In this document: positions 1 through 11,379 of the stretch, in pieces | Numbering within the stretch: position 1 is the stretch's first letter | Layout of the letters: every line of letters starts with the position of its first letter | Origin: Delphinapterus leucas | Taxonomy: Eukaryota > Chordata > Mammalia > Artiodactyla > Monodontidae | NCBI RefSeq assembly: GCF_002288925.2 | Contig: NW_022098050.1 | Location: forward strand, 7,453,361 to 7,517,360 | Direction of reading: 5' to 3' | DNA length: 64,000 bases | Translations under genes and position numbers: made by a program | Notes under the pieces: model-generated | The model's input: only the letters and a program-made list of their open reading frames with translations | Told to the model about the DNA's origin: nothing | Database searches by the model: none

Positions 1-1974
1 GCGAGTATTCCCCAATCCTGTATCTCAAGTCCTGATGACAGTTCTATGAATTCTGCATTAGATATTTTTCATCATCAGGGAAAAAGAAAAGCCTGCCGTG
101 AAAGACCCCAAAATTCACGAAATTTGACTTATTTTTTTTCTATCAGAGCAATAATGCTACTAGTTGTTTGAACCAAAGACCCAGGCACAACGTGGCTGCC
201 TAGATATGAAATGACACTCCATAAACTTGCAATTTCATTTCTCATCCATGAATGCATTTGCATCCTATGAGGACTGCTCTGTATGCAGGCGCTTTCAATT
301 CTGGAAATGTCATCTGGGAAAAGATAGCAGCAGCTTGGCCATGAAACCACAGGTTTGCAAACGAGCAAATTTTCAGCACTCTGTTCATTAGTGAAATCAA
401 TGAGACTTTTAAAGGACTGAGAAAAACTGTCAAAATATGAGAAGATGAAAATGATGAGATGAATGGGACTTCAGGTGCTTAGGGGTGAATGCAGGGGAGG
501 CTCAACACACTGAGTATCCTTTTATACATCCCAACAGACCCCAAACAGACTAAAGTCAGTCACATCATCCACATCAACTGCTCTGCCTCTAGGTCATTTG
601 CAACTTCTGAGTATGTGTAACATGCTCTTTTGGATCATTTCTTGGTTTAATTTCCTTTCTCTTCAGATTAAGACCATATCAAATATGGAGAGGTTTCCCT
701 CAACTGTATGGTTTTAAAGACAGTCACTTTAAGAGATTTAACTTATTGTATGTTTAAACCTTAATGCAAAAAATAAGGTTTACATGCTAAAATGGGGGAG
801 GGGGACAGGCCTGAACTGATATATCATAAGATCTAGCTCTTTCATCTCACCCTCCAATGACTCGTGTTAATTTTTCTAGAGGCAACTGATGTTCGTTAAG
901 AAACTAGCAAGGGACAAAGAAAAGCATAACATGTAGCCCTTGCCTTTAAGGAGCTTAGAGGTTAGTTTGGAAAAAGAGTGATATGGGAGGATTTTAACCA
1001 TTCTGAGTCAGAGAGCCTCAGAGGAGCTAATGGTGAAATCAATCTCTCCTTCATTTGGAAAAAAATGGGCTCAAATGAAATACACACATTGGTTTCCTCA
1101 CTTCTTTGTGCCAACAGGCAACAGGATTCCCTAGTCCCACCTCTTTTTGGTCACCAGAAATGCCTACGATCTTGAAATATATCGGGCAACCTATAGCAAC
1201 TTAGATGAAATGACGTCTTACAGTTGACAATGAAAAGGAAATTTCCTGGATGGGTTGATGACTTTGAGCAAAAATTCTTCAGAAATATAAATCTTATTTT
1301 GCCCAGTTATCCCAAATGGGAATCAGAGGGAGCAATTATGAAGGAGTAGAGGATTTATATGAAAAGAAAGATAAGTATCCTGGAGTGTACTAAGGGTAAC
1401 TGTTCTTATGGGAAAAGAGGAATCCTAAACTCAGAGGTCATGAGGTTGGAGTCAGTCCCTCTCTCTACATACTGTTTGTTAAGTGCCAAAAAGTACACAG
1501 AAACTGCCAACTCAGAGTAGAAAAGGAATGACAGGATTAACAGGGTGGAAGTTTCCTTTTCTTTCCCAGTGTTCAAACAACGCATGCTTCTTGGTGTGTA
1601 AGATAGTATTAGGCTTACTGTGTCTGGGTTATTTTCACTATATTGTATTCCAGCACACACATATGCATATTCACAGGTATACAGACACACACGTTATCAT
1701 CTTAGTTTACTGTATTTAGTGGACACATACCCTGGAAAGAACACAGGGTCCTTTCTATTTTCATCTGCATCATACTGACTGGCTGAGACGCTTTCAGCAC
1801 CATGTTGAATAGAACTAGAACAAAATAGACTATTCTGTGGAATCTCAACTGTCCTAATGCTTGACTTATAGAGTAGAGAACCTTTCCCATCTTCTCATGC
1901 CCCACAGCATCCTTTAGAATTGTTTGAACAGGATGTATTTTCTAGAACAAATCTAAGACATGAACTGGACCAAT
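1..1974. other. Single-copy DNA, no gene recognised
   Basis: I see no repeat family, no conserved coding frame and no RNA gene. The open frames here are all under 100 codons, overlap on both strands and match nothing I know. A short CA/TA-rich patch lies around 1652-1692. Confidence 0.5.
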
Positions 1975-2517
1975 GGAAAATGCAGTTTTAATTTCTGGTC
2001 TCTAGTAAATGACTGTTGGGAAGTGGAGATAGAGAATAATTTCCTCCAAACTGAGAAGGAACTTTGAGACCGAAGAATGAAGCAGGCAACTCTGTAAAGT
2101 GCAATTATGAAGTTTATTGTGGGTAACTTACAGGCAGGAAGGATCAGGCAGATGGAAGATCCAGAGGCATTTGCAGCTGCACTCCACACCACCGAAAGGG
2201 GTACACAGGAATTTGAAGGGGCCAAAGCTAAAAATAGAATCTGACTACCAAGTGAAAAAGCAGTCCACACCAACTGGAAGAGGGGATTTTTTCTCCCCCC
2301 GGGCATCTCATGACCATTAACCATCTGCATCAGCAAAAGGTACTCTTCCAGTTTTCATATCAGATGAAGGCAAGGGTAGAAGTTGATAGGGAACTTATCT
2401 GACTTGGGTGCATTCCTTGTGAGTGGGCTAAAGTTCAGTAACACCAAAAGGGGAGGGGGTAGGAGTGCAGGCCCAAGATGGAGCTGACAAAATGGAGTCA
2501 CTGTGGTTCAGCCACAC
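1975..2517 (-). mobile_element. Solo LTR of a class I endogenous retrovirus
   Basis: Read on the minus strand the segment starts TGTGTGGCTGAACC and continues through the GACTCCATTTTG-type U3 often seen in mammalian class I LTRs. An AATAAA signal lies at 2113-2118 and is followed by a CT-rich R/U5 stretch (CTTCGGTCTC). No gag, pol or env is seen beside it, so it is probably a solo LTR left after recombination between two LTRs. The right edge (2517) is clear. The left edge is approximate because I cannot find a matching 4-bp duplication. Confidence 0.6.
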
Positions 2518-3199
2518 AAAGATTCAAACTCTTTGTGCCTCAACACTTTTTTAGTAAATTATAAATTGGGGATGATTAGAATAGAGTCCAGTCGCTTCCT
2601 GATGGAAATTTAACCATGTTAGAAATTCCTTGCTATTAGTTTGACATGCAAGAAACAAGTTTATTGTAAATATGGGATTGTTGTTATTTTTTCCCCATTG
2701 ATCCTGTAGACTCAAATAAGAGATAATACAATGTATGACCTTGTTTATACTGGCATTTTTCCCTCCTCCCTCCTCATGAGAGCTAAAGGAAAGATACAGT
2801 TAATCTAACCATGGCAAATGAATAAGCCTCCTCTACAGCTCAGGCCAGACATTTCTCATGCTTTGTCTAGCTGTCTCTAATTTTCTGTTTGATTTTCTAC
2901 CACTCACAAGTTAAGATAGATGGTTGCTTTGGCAGAAATTAAATCTGAAAAAATGTTTTACCGTCTGCCAGGATATTCTTGGATGTTATTTCTCCAGAAG
3001 CACTCATTATTAAAAATATTTATTGGACATCAAACATATATCAAATTCTGTTCAAAATATGGCTGCCTCACAGTTACTACTCAAACAAGAATTAAAAAAA
3101 CAATATTTATTGCATCTAAGAATGGGCAAGAGTTAGCCCTGCTCCTGAATTCTGTTATTTTGACACTATTTTTCCCCTCTCAAGAGGAAAAAGTTAAGG
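2518..3199. other. Single-copy DNA, no gene recognised
   Basis: AT-rich sequence with no recognised element. The 113-codon open frame at 2920-3261 resembles no protein I know and runs into an L2 tail, so I do not treat it as a gene. Confidence 0.45.
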
Positions 3200-3295
3200 C
3201 AAGAATTGTGTTTCTCTTATTTAGGATACTCACAGCCCTTAACACAATGCCTTGTACCTAGTAGAGGCTAAAATGTTGATTGATCAATAAAATTG
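3200..3295 (+). repeat. L2 LINE 3' tail
   Basis: The stretch follows the end of L2: a degraded 'cagtgcctggcacatagtagg' equivalent (ATGCCTTGTACCTAGTAG) and then a TTGATTGATCAATAAA end. It is short and divergent, so this is a call by pattern only. Confidence 0.5.
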
Positions 3296-3769
3296 TGAAG
3301 GCCTGTTTCATCATCTAAACTGCCAGTTTCTTAAGGGGCAGTGACAGGATTTACTATTTCTTAGGTATGTGAACATCTGTTCGTTTTTGCTTTTCATGCT
3401 TAGCACATGATGGACCAGTCTTGATTTGGAAAATTGCCCACTATAAGAGCTGAAACAAAAAATACTTGTTTCCCCAGGCTCCCTTGAGCAGTGGCAGGTG
3501 ACCTAGTTAGATCTATTAGAAGCTAATAGCGGTAAGAAGCAGGTACTGTGGAGAACACATTTGCAGTAGCAATGTTTGCCATTCCAGGAGTGGCAGTGAT
3601 AGCACAATTAGCAATGCAGGCTGTGGTGGCCAATGTTCATGAAGGTGGCAGAAATCCTCTCTCCCAACCCTCACAGTTCTTATTCCTATAACAAGATCTT
3701 GCCTGCCTGTTTTACAAGCCTGGTTTTATGGCTTTCTGAATAATTCTACAGCCCCAATATACTTTCAGT

Positions 3770-4110
3770 GAACTTTTTTCTCCTGCTTAAATCCTGCAGG
3801 GCAATTCCTGTTGCTTCCAGGTTAAGAAGCCTACTTGATACATTGGGCCTCTAGCCCTCCACAATAGATATTAAGTAAATATCCTATGGTTCATGTTCCA
3901 CACATCACTTTGTGACCCACTCACAAGCAATTCTAATTCTATATTCTTTTGTGTCTTTAACTGTTTATATGCTGTATATGTTATATTCTCCTATGATATC
4001 ATAAGGTCCTTGAAGCAGAAATTATATTATACTTTTTAACCCCAGGGACATAGTAATGTCCTTAAAAAAGAGTACATGCTGAATAAATATTTTACTGATT
4101 GATATCATCT
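3770..4110 (+). repeat. L2 LINE 3' end
   Basis: It contains the L2 order of landmarks: a 'ttcctgttgcttccaggttaag' segment, a 'gggcctctagccctccac' segment, then 'aaggtccttgaagcagaaat', and it ends in TGCTGAATAAATATTTTACTGATTGAT. The copy is old and diverged, with several indels. Confidence 0.6.
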
Positions 4111-4199
4111 CAATAATATCAGAACAAGAATCATTAGCACAGTGCATACATAACTCAATAAAAAGATGTCATTCTTTCCGGGCCAAGGTAGAAAATACA

Positions 4200-4764
4200 T
4201 GAGTTGCTTAAAATTAAAATTCAGTGTCATAGAAGAGGAACAAAAGATTTTACTGAATTCATACTGCTTTGAATTTAATTTAGTCAAATCCATTTTTCTA
4301 ACTAGACAGTTCTAAAATGGAGACTGATTGTAGGTGCAGCCTTCAGGCAAAAATTAGATAAAATAAGAATGAAAGGATGGATTTTCAATATCATTGGTCT
4401 AATGTCATTGTCAGACTAATAGTGCACGCTCTCCCCCTTCCTTTCCTTCTTCTCTCCTGCCCCAAGCATATTCATATAATAAAGTCAGAGGAAGTTGGTT
4501 TGGGATTGTGTGTCAAAGAGGTTAAAGAAAGGATGGGGGAGGGGATGTGGTAAGAGAAAGCTCTGAAACCGTGTTGGTTATGAAAATAGACCTGGGGACT
4601 GAACTCTGTGTTCTAGGGAGGGGAATCTGCTGGCCAGCAGTGAGGGGAGGGGGTGGAGAACTGCCAGTGTCAGATCAGTGAAGCCATTACCTGCATTTAA
4701 ATAATCAGAAGCTGATCCTACGGATGCCAGTGTTATGAATCCATGTGAAGCAATTCATTCTTTC
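4200..4764. other. Single-copy DNA, no gene recognised
   Basis: No recognised element. There is a pyrimidine-rich patch near 4430-4460 and G-rich patches near 4530-4660. No coding signal is visible. Confidence 0.45.
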
Positions 4765-4883
4765 TGTGTTGATTCAATAATCATTTATTGAAGACTTGTT
4801 TTGTGTCATGTGTTGCTCTAGGCTCTAGAGGTAGAGCAATGAATGAGATGGATAAATCCTGAATTCAAGGAGCTTATATTCTA

Positions 4884-5069
4884 TTTATTTTACTTATTTT
4901 TTCTTTTCCATTATGGTTATCACAGGATATTGATTATAGTTCTCTGTGCTATATGATAAGACCTTGTTGCTTAACCTTTCTATATATAACAGTTTGTATC
5001 TGCTAACCCCAAACTCCCAATCCAACTCTCCCCCATCCCCCTTCCCACTTGGCAACCACAAGTCTGTTC
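4884..5069 (-). mobile_element. 5'-truncated L1 3'UTR inserted in L2
   Basis: The reverse complement is the cetartiodactyl L1 3'UTR, with the 'tatagcacagagaactata' and 'aatatcctgtgataacc' landmarks. It is flanked by near-identical 15-16 bp direct repeats, AGGAGCTTATATTCTA at 4868-4883 and AGGAGTTTATATTCTA at 5069-5084, which are the target-site duplication. It carries no coding sequence. Confidence 0.8.
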
Positions 5070-5435
5070 AGGAGTTTATATTCTAATAAGAGATAATAAG
5101 CCATCAAGGAAACAGAAATATATTCTAGTTATCAGATAGTAGTAAGTACTATGAAGAAAAATTAAATAGGGTAGAGAGATAGAGGGTGACAGGGGTTGCT
5201 ATTTTGGGTAGGGTTGTTAGAGAAGTTCTCTCTCTGAGGTGGCTCCATTTGAGAAGAGACTTAGATAAAGTAAGGAATTAATCCAAGCAGATAAGTGTGC
5301 TCCAGGGAGAGGGAAGAGCAAGGGCAAGGTTCCTGAGGCATGATTGTACTTGACTTACTTGAGGAACAGCTAGAAGGCTGTTTTACATGGAGCTGACGGA
5401 CCAGTGGAAGAATGATAGGAGGTGAGGTGGGAGAG

Positions 5436-5846
5436 TGTATTGGGCACTGTGATGCACTGACCAGATTCCCTTTAATGGACCTGTTGCCCCAGCTTTAGGA
5501 GTGCTGTGGACAGACCTTTAAGGGACTGCCCCATCTGCTGAGAGCCATGTCAACTAAGTCCATGCCTCTTCCCAGAGCTGCCTATATCCAATGAGTGATC
5601 GCTGAGGGAGTGTAAAGGCCCAGCGTCTTGGCCTAACTTGGAACAACTCTAAAGGGCCATTCTAGCTCCAGAGCTCACCATGAGATTGGCCAAGACTATT
5701 GTTGAGCCTGCATTGCAGTTGGATGCTTTCTTCTACCACGCTTGCTTTGTTCCCCTCCTTTCCACACATGCTGATCCCAAGGGCACTCCCTAATAAATAC
5801 CCTGCCCTCTAAACTCCATCTCGGATGGGGAATCCAGCCTGTAACA
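5436..5846 (+). mobile_element. Solo LTR (ERVL/MaLR class) inserted in L2
   Basis: A 411-bp segment begins TGTATTGGG and ends GTAACA, so it has the TG...CA ends of an LTR. It is flanked on both sides by the 5-bp direct repeat GAGAG (5431-5435 and 5847-5851). A 5-bp duplication fits class III elements. An AATAAA signal is at 5792-5797, near the 3' end. The host L2 continues directly on both sides. I cannot name the exact subfamily. Confidence 0.65.
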
Positions 5847-6298
5847 GAGAGTTTGATAAGGACTCGTGTAGGTGATTAAAAGTATTGTGGAAAGATTCTG
5901 TAGGGTTCTAAGCAGAGGAGTGATGCTATTAGTCTTATCTTTTAAAGGGGTTACTTGGCTGCTGTGTAAAGAGACTGTAGGGGGAGAAGAGAGAAAATTG
6001 GGAAGGTATTGTGGTCCAGGCAAGAGATGATGGTGACTTAAGCTAGAGAAATAAGAAATGAATGGGTTCAGGATATTTTCTAAAGGCAGAGCTTCAAAGG
6101 ATCAAGCAATGCTCTTTAGCCCATCAAAGGGGCCTAAGCCTCAACAATTAGCATCAGAAACAAAAGAGTTGATTCAAAACATGGCTATTTTACAAGAACA
6201 AGCATTGTTTAAAATGCATAACAATACTAATAAAACCAAGTCACCTCTTACATTCATAACCCAAATTGCTTGTCTATCTCACAGGAGCAAATATCCCT

Positions 6299-6742
6299 GG
6301 TTACCTGGTGGAATACAGTTAGCGCTGGGTGGGCTATGCACTCTTTATATCTGGGTTCAGCAAACTATAGCCCACAAGACAAATATGGCCTGCTGCATGC
6401 TTTCTTGTGGCCCACAAGCTAAGAATGGCTTTTGCATTTTTAAATGGTTGAAAAAATTCAAAACAAGAATAATATTTCATGACACATAAAAATTATATGA
6501 AATTCAAATTTGTGTCCACGTATAAGTTTTACTGGCACATAGCCGTGTGCATTTGTTTACATATAGTCAGTGTCTGCTTTTGGTCTACAAGTGTTGAATG
6601 ATTGTGACAGAGATTATATGGCCCACAAAGCCTAAAATATTTATTAGCTGGTCCTTATAGAAAAAGTTTGCTGACCTCTCATTTACCTCAGAGGAGTATA
6701 GCCTAGGGTCACCTGGTGGAATGCCCAGTTAGTGCTGGTGGT
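6299..6742 (+). repeat. Imperfect 35-bp direct repeat flanking a hAT fossil
   Basis: The copy at 6299-6333 and the copy at 6708-6742 share about 30 of 35 positions, including CACCTGGTGGAAT/TACCTGGTGGAAT followed by CAGTTAG-GCTGG. The unit is far longer than an 8-bp hAT target duplication. It could be a small local duplication that predates or followed the transposon between the copies. Confidence 0.55.
6345..6690 (-). mobile_element. Nonautonomous hAT-type DNA transposon fossil
   Basis: The segment matches a very common mammalian repeat: one end reads GTTCAGCAAACTATAGCCCAC, the middle has 'gttttactggcacatagccgtg', and the other end reads AAAAAGTTTGCTGACCTCT. The two ends are inverted copies of each other (GCAAACT / AGTTTGC). 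It has no coding capacity. I associate it with the hAT/MER group but cannot give a secure subfamily name. Confidence 0.65.
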
Positions 6743-7554
6743 ACTTTTGGCCTATTTACTTACTCTAATATTGTTCGTGCGAGATACCAGGTGATGAGCA
6801 ATCATTTAGGGTCAATTTTGTTCAGGTTTGTTTGAAGAATCTATTGAATTCTCACCTTCTCTGTGATCCCTTTTGCTCATTTCAAGGTCTGTTGTGATGC
6901 CTTGAGTATTAGCTGTTTCTTCTTACTATAAAACCTGGACTTGGGACCTCTCTCACTAACCTTGTAACTTTCAACTAGTCATACCCACTATACAGCACAC
7001 AGTAACAAATGAAAGCAAACAGCAAGTAGTTCAGTGCTGTTCTCCACAGTTCCCTATGGCACATGTTCCAATTTCTCCTTGTTGTTGAACCTTGTCCCTG
7101 TCCCTCATGTTTTTCCCCCAGCCGCAGCAATTTGGATTTGACATTTAGATGTCATCTTCCAAGTATTGAATCTCAGCATTCTCTAGGAATTTTGACTCAT
7201 GTTGGCCTTTTCATCCTTCTGCTTATGGCTATCCCATAGGAAGCCCTAGATTGGCTCTGGTCCCAGAACCCAACTGCAGTGCTGCCCTCCCTGGGTGAGT
7301 CCTCCCTGCCGCTAGAGGCTGCTTCGCCCGCTGTCTGTCTTTCCACTGAGCTCCTTCTGTTGCTCTATGGTCATCTCCTCTTTGCATGAGCACATGTCAG
7401 AAAAGCCCACACCCAGCTTCACTTTGCTTGCTCTCTGTCCTTTGAGCTCTACCCTTTTGATCACAGCCCCATATCTACCAACAGAAGCCTCTTGGGCCCC
7501 TAAGAATGTAGGAAACACATCTTTTGCCACAGGGCCTGTAAATTTACTTACATT
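6743..7554. other. Single-copy DNA, no gene recognised
   Basis: No repeat or coding signal recognised. Small open frames at 7312-7597 occur on both strands over the same bases and resemble nothing known. Confidence 0.45.
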
Positions 7555-8175
7555 AATTATAACAATAAACATCATTATTATAGCTCGTATTTATTGAGCA
7601 CATAACTCTATGTCTGATGGTGCATGTATTAGTCAGCATAGACTTCCATAACAGCATACCATAGACTGGGTGGCTTAAACAACAGAAATTTATTTCTCAC
7701 AGTTCTGGAGGCTGGATGTCCAAGATCAAGGTATCAGCAGTTCAGTTTCTCCTCTGAGGCCTCTCTCTTTGGCTTGTAGATGGCCACCTTCTCACTGTGT
7801 CCTCACACGGTCTTTCCTCTGTGCATGCATGTCCCTGGTGTCTCTTCCTCTTCTTATAAAGATAACAGTCTTACTGGATTAGGCCCCCACCCTTATGACC
7901 TCATTTAACCTTAATAACTTCCTTAAAGGCTCCGTCTCCAAAATTATCCACACTGGGGGTTAGGGCTACAACATAGGCATTTTGCAGGGACACGATTTAG
8001 TCCAGAACAGTGCATTACCCACTTTACATTCAAATCTCATTTAATCCTCTCAACAACTACATTACATAAGAAGATGCTCTTGTCCTCCCCATTTTACATA
8101 TGTGGAAACTGAGATTTACTTTGCACAAAGTTACACTTGCACTTTTAGGTAGATTTAGAACTGAATCCCAGTTCT
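7555..8175 (-). repeat. MIR SINE, split by an LTR
   Basis: The left part (7555-7624) has the reversed MIR tail 'tatttattgagcacataactc'. The right part (8010-8175) continues with 'catttaatcctctcaacaac', 'ccccattttacatatgtggaaactgag' and 'cacaaagttacac'. The two halves join perfectly once the LTR at 7625-8009 is removed. Confidence 0.75.
7625..8009 (+). mobile_element. MaLR (MLT1-like) solo LTR with 5-bp TSD
   Basis: The 385-bp segment starts TGTATTAGTCAGCATAG and ends TCCAGAACA. It contains typical MaLR blocks: 'gactgggtggcttaaacaacag', 'acagttctggaggctgg', 'cctcacacggtctttcc' and 'attaggcccccaccctta'. The 5-bp repeat GTGCA flanks it at 7620-7624 and 8010-8014. It has no internal coding sequence. 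Confidence 0.8.
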
Positions 8176-8179
8176 GAGT

Positions 8180-8559
8180 TAATCCACAGCTCATTCCCTT
8201 AATCTCTCTTATACACATCTTCTCAAAGTTTATCTACTTCTTTTATAGGATTTACATCAGGTTACACTAACCATTGCATGTGAGTCTTTTTTTTTTTTTA
8301 TCCACTGGCTGTGAGCTCCTTGGTGACCTCTAGGGCTATTTGGGCAAGGGCTGTCGGAGCCTACAATGACTTATTCAGCTGCAAGGCCTGTACCGCCTCA
8401 GGCTGGTTATGGAAGAGTCCTGGGAGACAGTGGAAGTCAACCCACTGCAACAGTGTTAAGGCTATAGTTTGTACAGGACTCTGTGGTTTGGTTTTATAGC
8501 ATACTGGGAGAAGGACAATTTGACAAGGTCCCATGATTTTGAGTGGGAATAAAAAAAGT
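8180..8559. other. Unassigned DNA with an internal poly-T run
   Basis: A run of 13 T at 8288-8300 is followed by unrecognised sequence. The run could be the tail of an old minus-strand retroposon, but I cannot identify its body. Confidence 0.35.
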
Positions 8560-9095
8560 GTAAACCGTCTGTGTGTTTGTGCTTGGTTCTATTGAATTTT
8601 AACCTATGTGTAGGTTTGTGTGTCCACCACCACAGTCAAGACCCAGAACAAACAGTTCCATCAACACAAGGATACCTTGTGTTCTCCTTTCATAACATGT
8701 CCAGCTCCTTCCCTATCCTGAATCCCTGGCAATGACTAATCTGACCTCCATTTCTAAAATCCTGTCATTTCAAAAATTTCATATTAGTGGAATCATACAT
8801 TATATAACCCTTTAGGATTGGCTTTTTTCAGTCAGTATAATTTCAGAGATTCATCCAAATTGTTGTATATATCAATAGTTCATTCCTTTTTATTGCTGAA
8901 TAGTATTCCATGTGTATATATACATATACCACAGTTTGTTTAGCTATTCAATTTTTGAAGGATATCTAGGCTAATTCCAGTCTTTGCTATCATGATTAAA
9001 ACTGTTATTGACATTCGTGTACATGTTGTTCTATGGACATAAGTGTCCATTTCTCTAGAATAAATGCCTGAGAGTTCAACTACAGGGTCTTTCTG
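8560..9095 (-). mobile_element. Old L1M 3' end
   Basis: The plus strand carries the reverse complement of the L1 ORF2 end. 'TATTGCTGAATAGTATTCCAT' encodes the MEYYSAI motif on the minus strand, and 'tagaataaatgcctgagag' and 'aactacagggtc' follow. The left part is 3'UTR. It is heavily mutated with no usable frame, and it stops abruptly at about 9095. Confidence 0.7.
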
Positions 9096-10006
9096 AGTGA
9101 GAGAAGAGAGTTTCGGCCTCAGGGGGACAAAGAAGCTTCCTGGATGGAGCCACTTGCTGTAGTGAAGTTGCCTCTTGCTGGTTCCATCCACCAGCCTCAG
9201 TATCTCTCTGTGGGGTAGGGGAGTCTAAGGCATGACCAAGATGGAGGGCACTTCTCCAGGCTGCTTATTGTTGGTGAGGCTCCCTATTGGTACCTCTTGT
9301 GAATGATGTCTTGCCTGATGTTGTCAGATGGAATTCAGTTTCAATCCGGGGACAGAATGAGCCTTGGGCTGTCTGCTGTTGCTAGGTCATGGGTAGGAAG
9401 GGTTCAATTTAGGTTGTCTTCTTCCATTGGGTGGAGGAAGTAACACGTAAGATACTGTGTTACTGGGTTGTGCCTCCAATCCTGGGGTCTCAAAAGAGTT
9501 TATCTTCTTCTTACCACCTTTCAGACTTCTCCTTCAGTGGTTTCTTTCATAATTTCCAGGCTTTATAGTTGTGCTTAGTGGAGAGGAGCTAGGCAAAAGG
9601 GGTCTATAGAATCTTGTCTGGACTGGAAGTCTGGGCTCATTTTTCATATAAGCAAAGAGGTAGAAATTTTAGGATAACAAAAATCTCGGCAATAGGTAAT
9701 GGGTGTTTTTATTCTTTTATTTATCTACTTAGAACAATATTACACAGCAGCCAGTCCTGACCCTTACTGGTTTCAGCCTTTTGCATGTGAGAGTTCTCCT
9801 AGTTTTCACATGTCTAAGCAAATCACCATCCTGAGGTAGGGGTGGAGTGGATGGACAGGAATAGGAGGTTTTACCCTTATACTGGGCATCTGTTTCAAAA
9901 CCAGGATTAATATCCTTTTATAATTTCTTCTAGGACAGAAATGATAGGCTATGGTGAGATCCAACTAAAACTCCATGCCCTTATTGAGGTGGATCAATAG
10001 GAAGGT
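9096..10006. other. Unassigned sequence, possibly old repeat
   Basis: This block starts exactly where the L1M alignment stops. It contains G-rich, oddly repeat-like text ('ccattgggtggaggaagtaac', 'ctggttccatccaccagcctcag'). I feel it is derived from an interspersed element but cannot name one. A repeat-library search would settle it. Confidence 0.35.
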
Positions 10007-10084
10007 ATTTTTTTTAACATCTTTATTGGAGTATAATTGCTTTACAGTCGTGTGTTAGTTTCTGCTTTATAAAAAAGTGAATCA

Positions 10085-10310
10085 TGGGCTTCCCTGGTGG
10101 CGCAGTGGTTGAGAGTCCGCCAGCCGATGCAGGGGACACGAGTTCATGCCCCGGTCCAGGAAGATCCCACATGCCGAGGAGTGGCTGGGCCCGTGAGCCA
10201 TGGCCGCGGAGCCTGTGCATCCGGAGCCTGTGCTCCGCAACAGGAGAGGCCACAACAGTGAGAGGCCTGCATACCGCAAAAAAAAAAAAAAAAAAAAAAA
10301 AAGTGAATCA
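10085..10310 (+). mobile_element. CHR SINE, internally deleted form
   Basis: The body starts GGGCTTCCCTGGTGGCGCAG, runs through the tRNA-like head and 'ccacaacagtgagaggcctgc', and ends in a run of about 25 A. The target-site duplication AAAAAAGTGAATCA is at 10071-10084 and repeats at the end of the tail (10297-10310). The RNA polymerase III box A/B-like head is present but is not a tRNA gene. Confidence 0.9.
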
Positions 10311-10599
10311 CCTATACATATACATATATCCCCATATCTCCTCCCTCTTGCGTCTCCCTTCCATCCTCCCTATCCCACTCCTCTAGGTGGTCACAAAGCA
10401 CCGAGCTGAGCTGATCTCCCTGTGCTATGCAGATGCTTCCCACTAGCTATTTTACATTTGGTAGTATTTATAAGTCCATGCCACTCTCTCACTTCGTCCC
10501 AGCTTACCCTTCCCCCTCCCCGTGTCCTCAAGTCCATTCTCTACGTCTGCGTCTTTATTCCTGTCCTGCCCCTAGGTTTTTCATGACCATTTTTTTTTT

Positions 10600-11379
10600 T
10601 TAGATTCCATATATATGTGTTAGCATATGGTATTTGTTTTTCTCTTTCTGACTTACTTCACTCTGTATGACAGACTCTAGGTCTATCCACCTCACTACAA
10701 ATAACTCAATTTTATTTCTTTTTATGGCTGAGTAATATTCCATTCTATGTATGTGCCACATCTTCTTTATCCATTCATCTGTCGCTGGACACTTAGGTTG
10801 CTTCCATGTCCTGGCTATTGTAAATAGAGCTGCAATGAACATTGTGGTACATGACTCTTTTTGAATGATGGTTTTCTCAGGGTATATGCCCTGTAGTGGG
10901 ATTGCTGGGTCATAGGGTAGTTCTATTTTTAGTTTTTTAAGGAACCTCCATACTGTTCTCCATAGTGGCTGTATCAATTTACATTCCCACCAACAGGGCA
11001 AGAGGGTTCCCTTTTCTCCACACCCTCTCCAGCATTTATTGTTTCTAGATTTTTTGATGATGGCCATTCTGACTGGTGTGAGGTGATACCTCATTGTAGT
11101 GTTGATTTGCATTTCTCTAATGATTAGTGATGTTGAGCATTCTTTCATGTGTTTGTTGGCAATCTGTATGTCTTCTTTGGAGAAGTGTCTATTTAGGTCT
11201 GCCCATTTTTGGATTGGGTTGTTTGTTTTTTTGATATTGTGTTGCATGAGCTGCTTGTAAATTTTGGAGGTTAATCCTTTGTCAGTTGCTTCATTTGCAA
11301 ATATTTTCTCCCATTCTGAGAAATGTCTTTTCGTCTTGTTTATGGTTTCCTTTGCTGTGCAAAAGCTTTTAAGTTTCAT
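10600..11379 (-). pseudogene. L1 ORF2p C-terminal fragment, still open
   Basis: A 259-codon frame encodes the C-terminal part of L1 ORF2p, beyond the reverse transcriptase. It starts in the '[17 protein letters not shown]' stretch and includes the cysteine-rich segment '[19 protein letters not shown]' and the '[10 protein letters not shown]' motif near the end. The endonuclease and reverse-transcriptase domains are missing because the insertion is 5'-truncated, so it has no activity or proper start. One in-frame codon loss is visible (WADLNRHF against the usual WAEDLNRHF seen in the copy near 60.1 kb). The absence of stops suggests a fairly young insertion. Confidence 0.85.

Larger units (their letters stand above)
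4765..6110 (-). mobile_element. Long L2 LINE copy, split by two later insertions
   Basis: On the plus strand it starts with the mirror of the L2 end (AATAATCATTTATTGAAGACTTG). It then follows the reverse complement of the L2 3'UTR and ORF2 region, including 'cagatagtagtaagtactatgaag', 'gaggaacagctagaagg', 'ctaagcagaggagtgatgctatt', 'ggctgctgtgtaaag' and 'gtccaggcaagagatgatggtg'. Two younger elements sit inside: an L1 tail at 4884-5069 and an LTR at 5436-5846. Removing them restores a continuous L2 alignment. The copy has no open frame left. Confidence 0.75.

Noticed and set aside
10085..10160. tRNA-like heads with box A/B-like motifs in the CHR SINEs
   Set aside because: They are SINE promoters derived from a tRNA, with no cloverleaf or mature tRNA gene.
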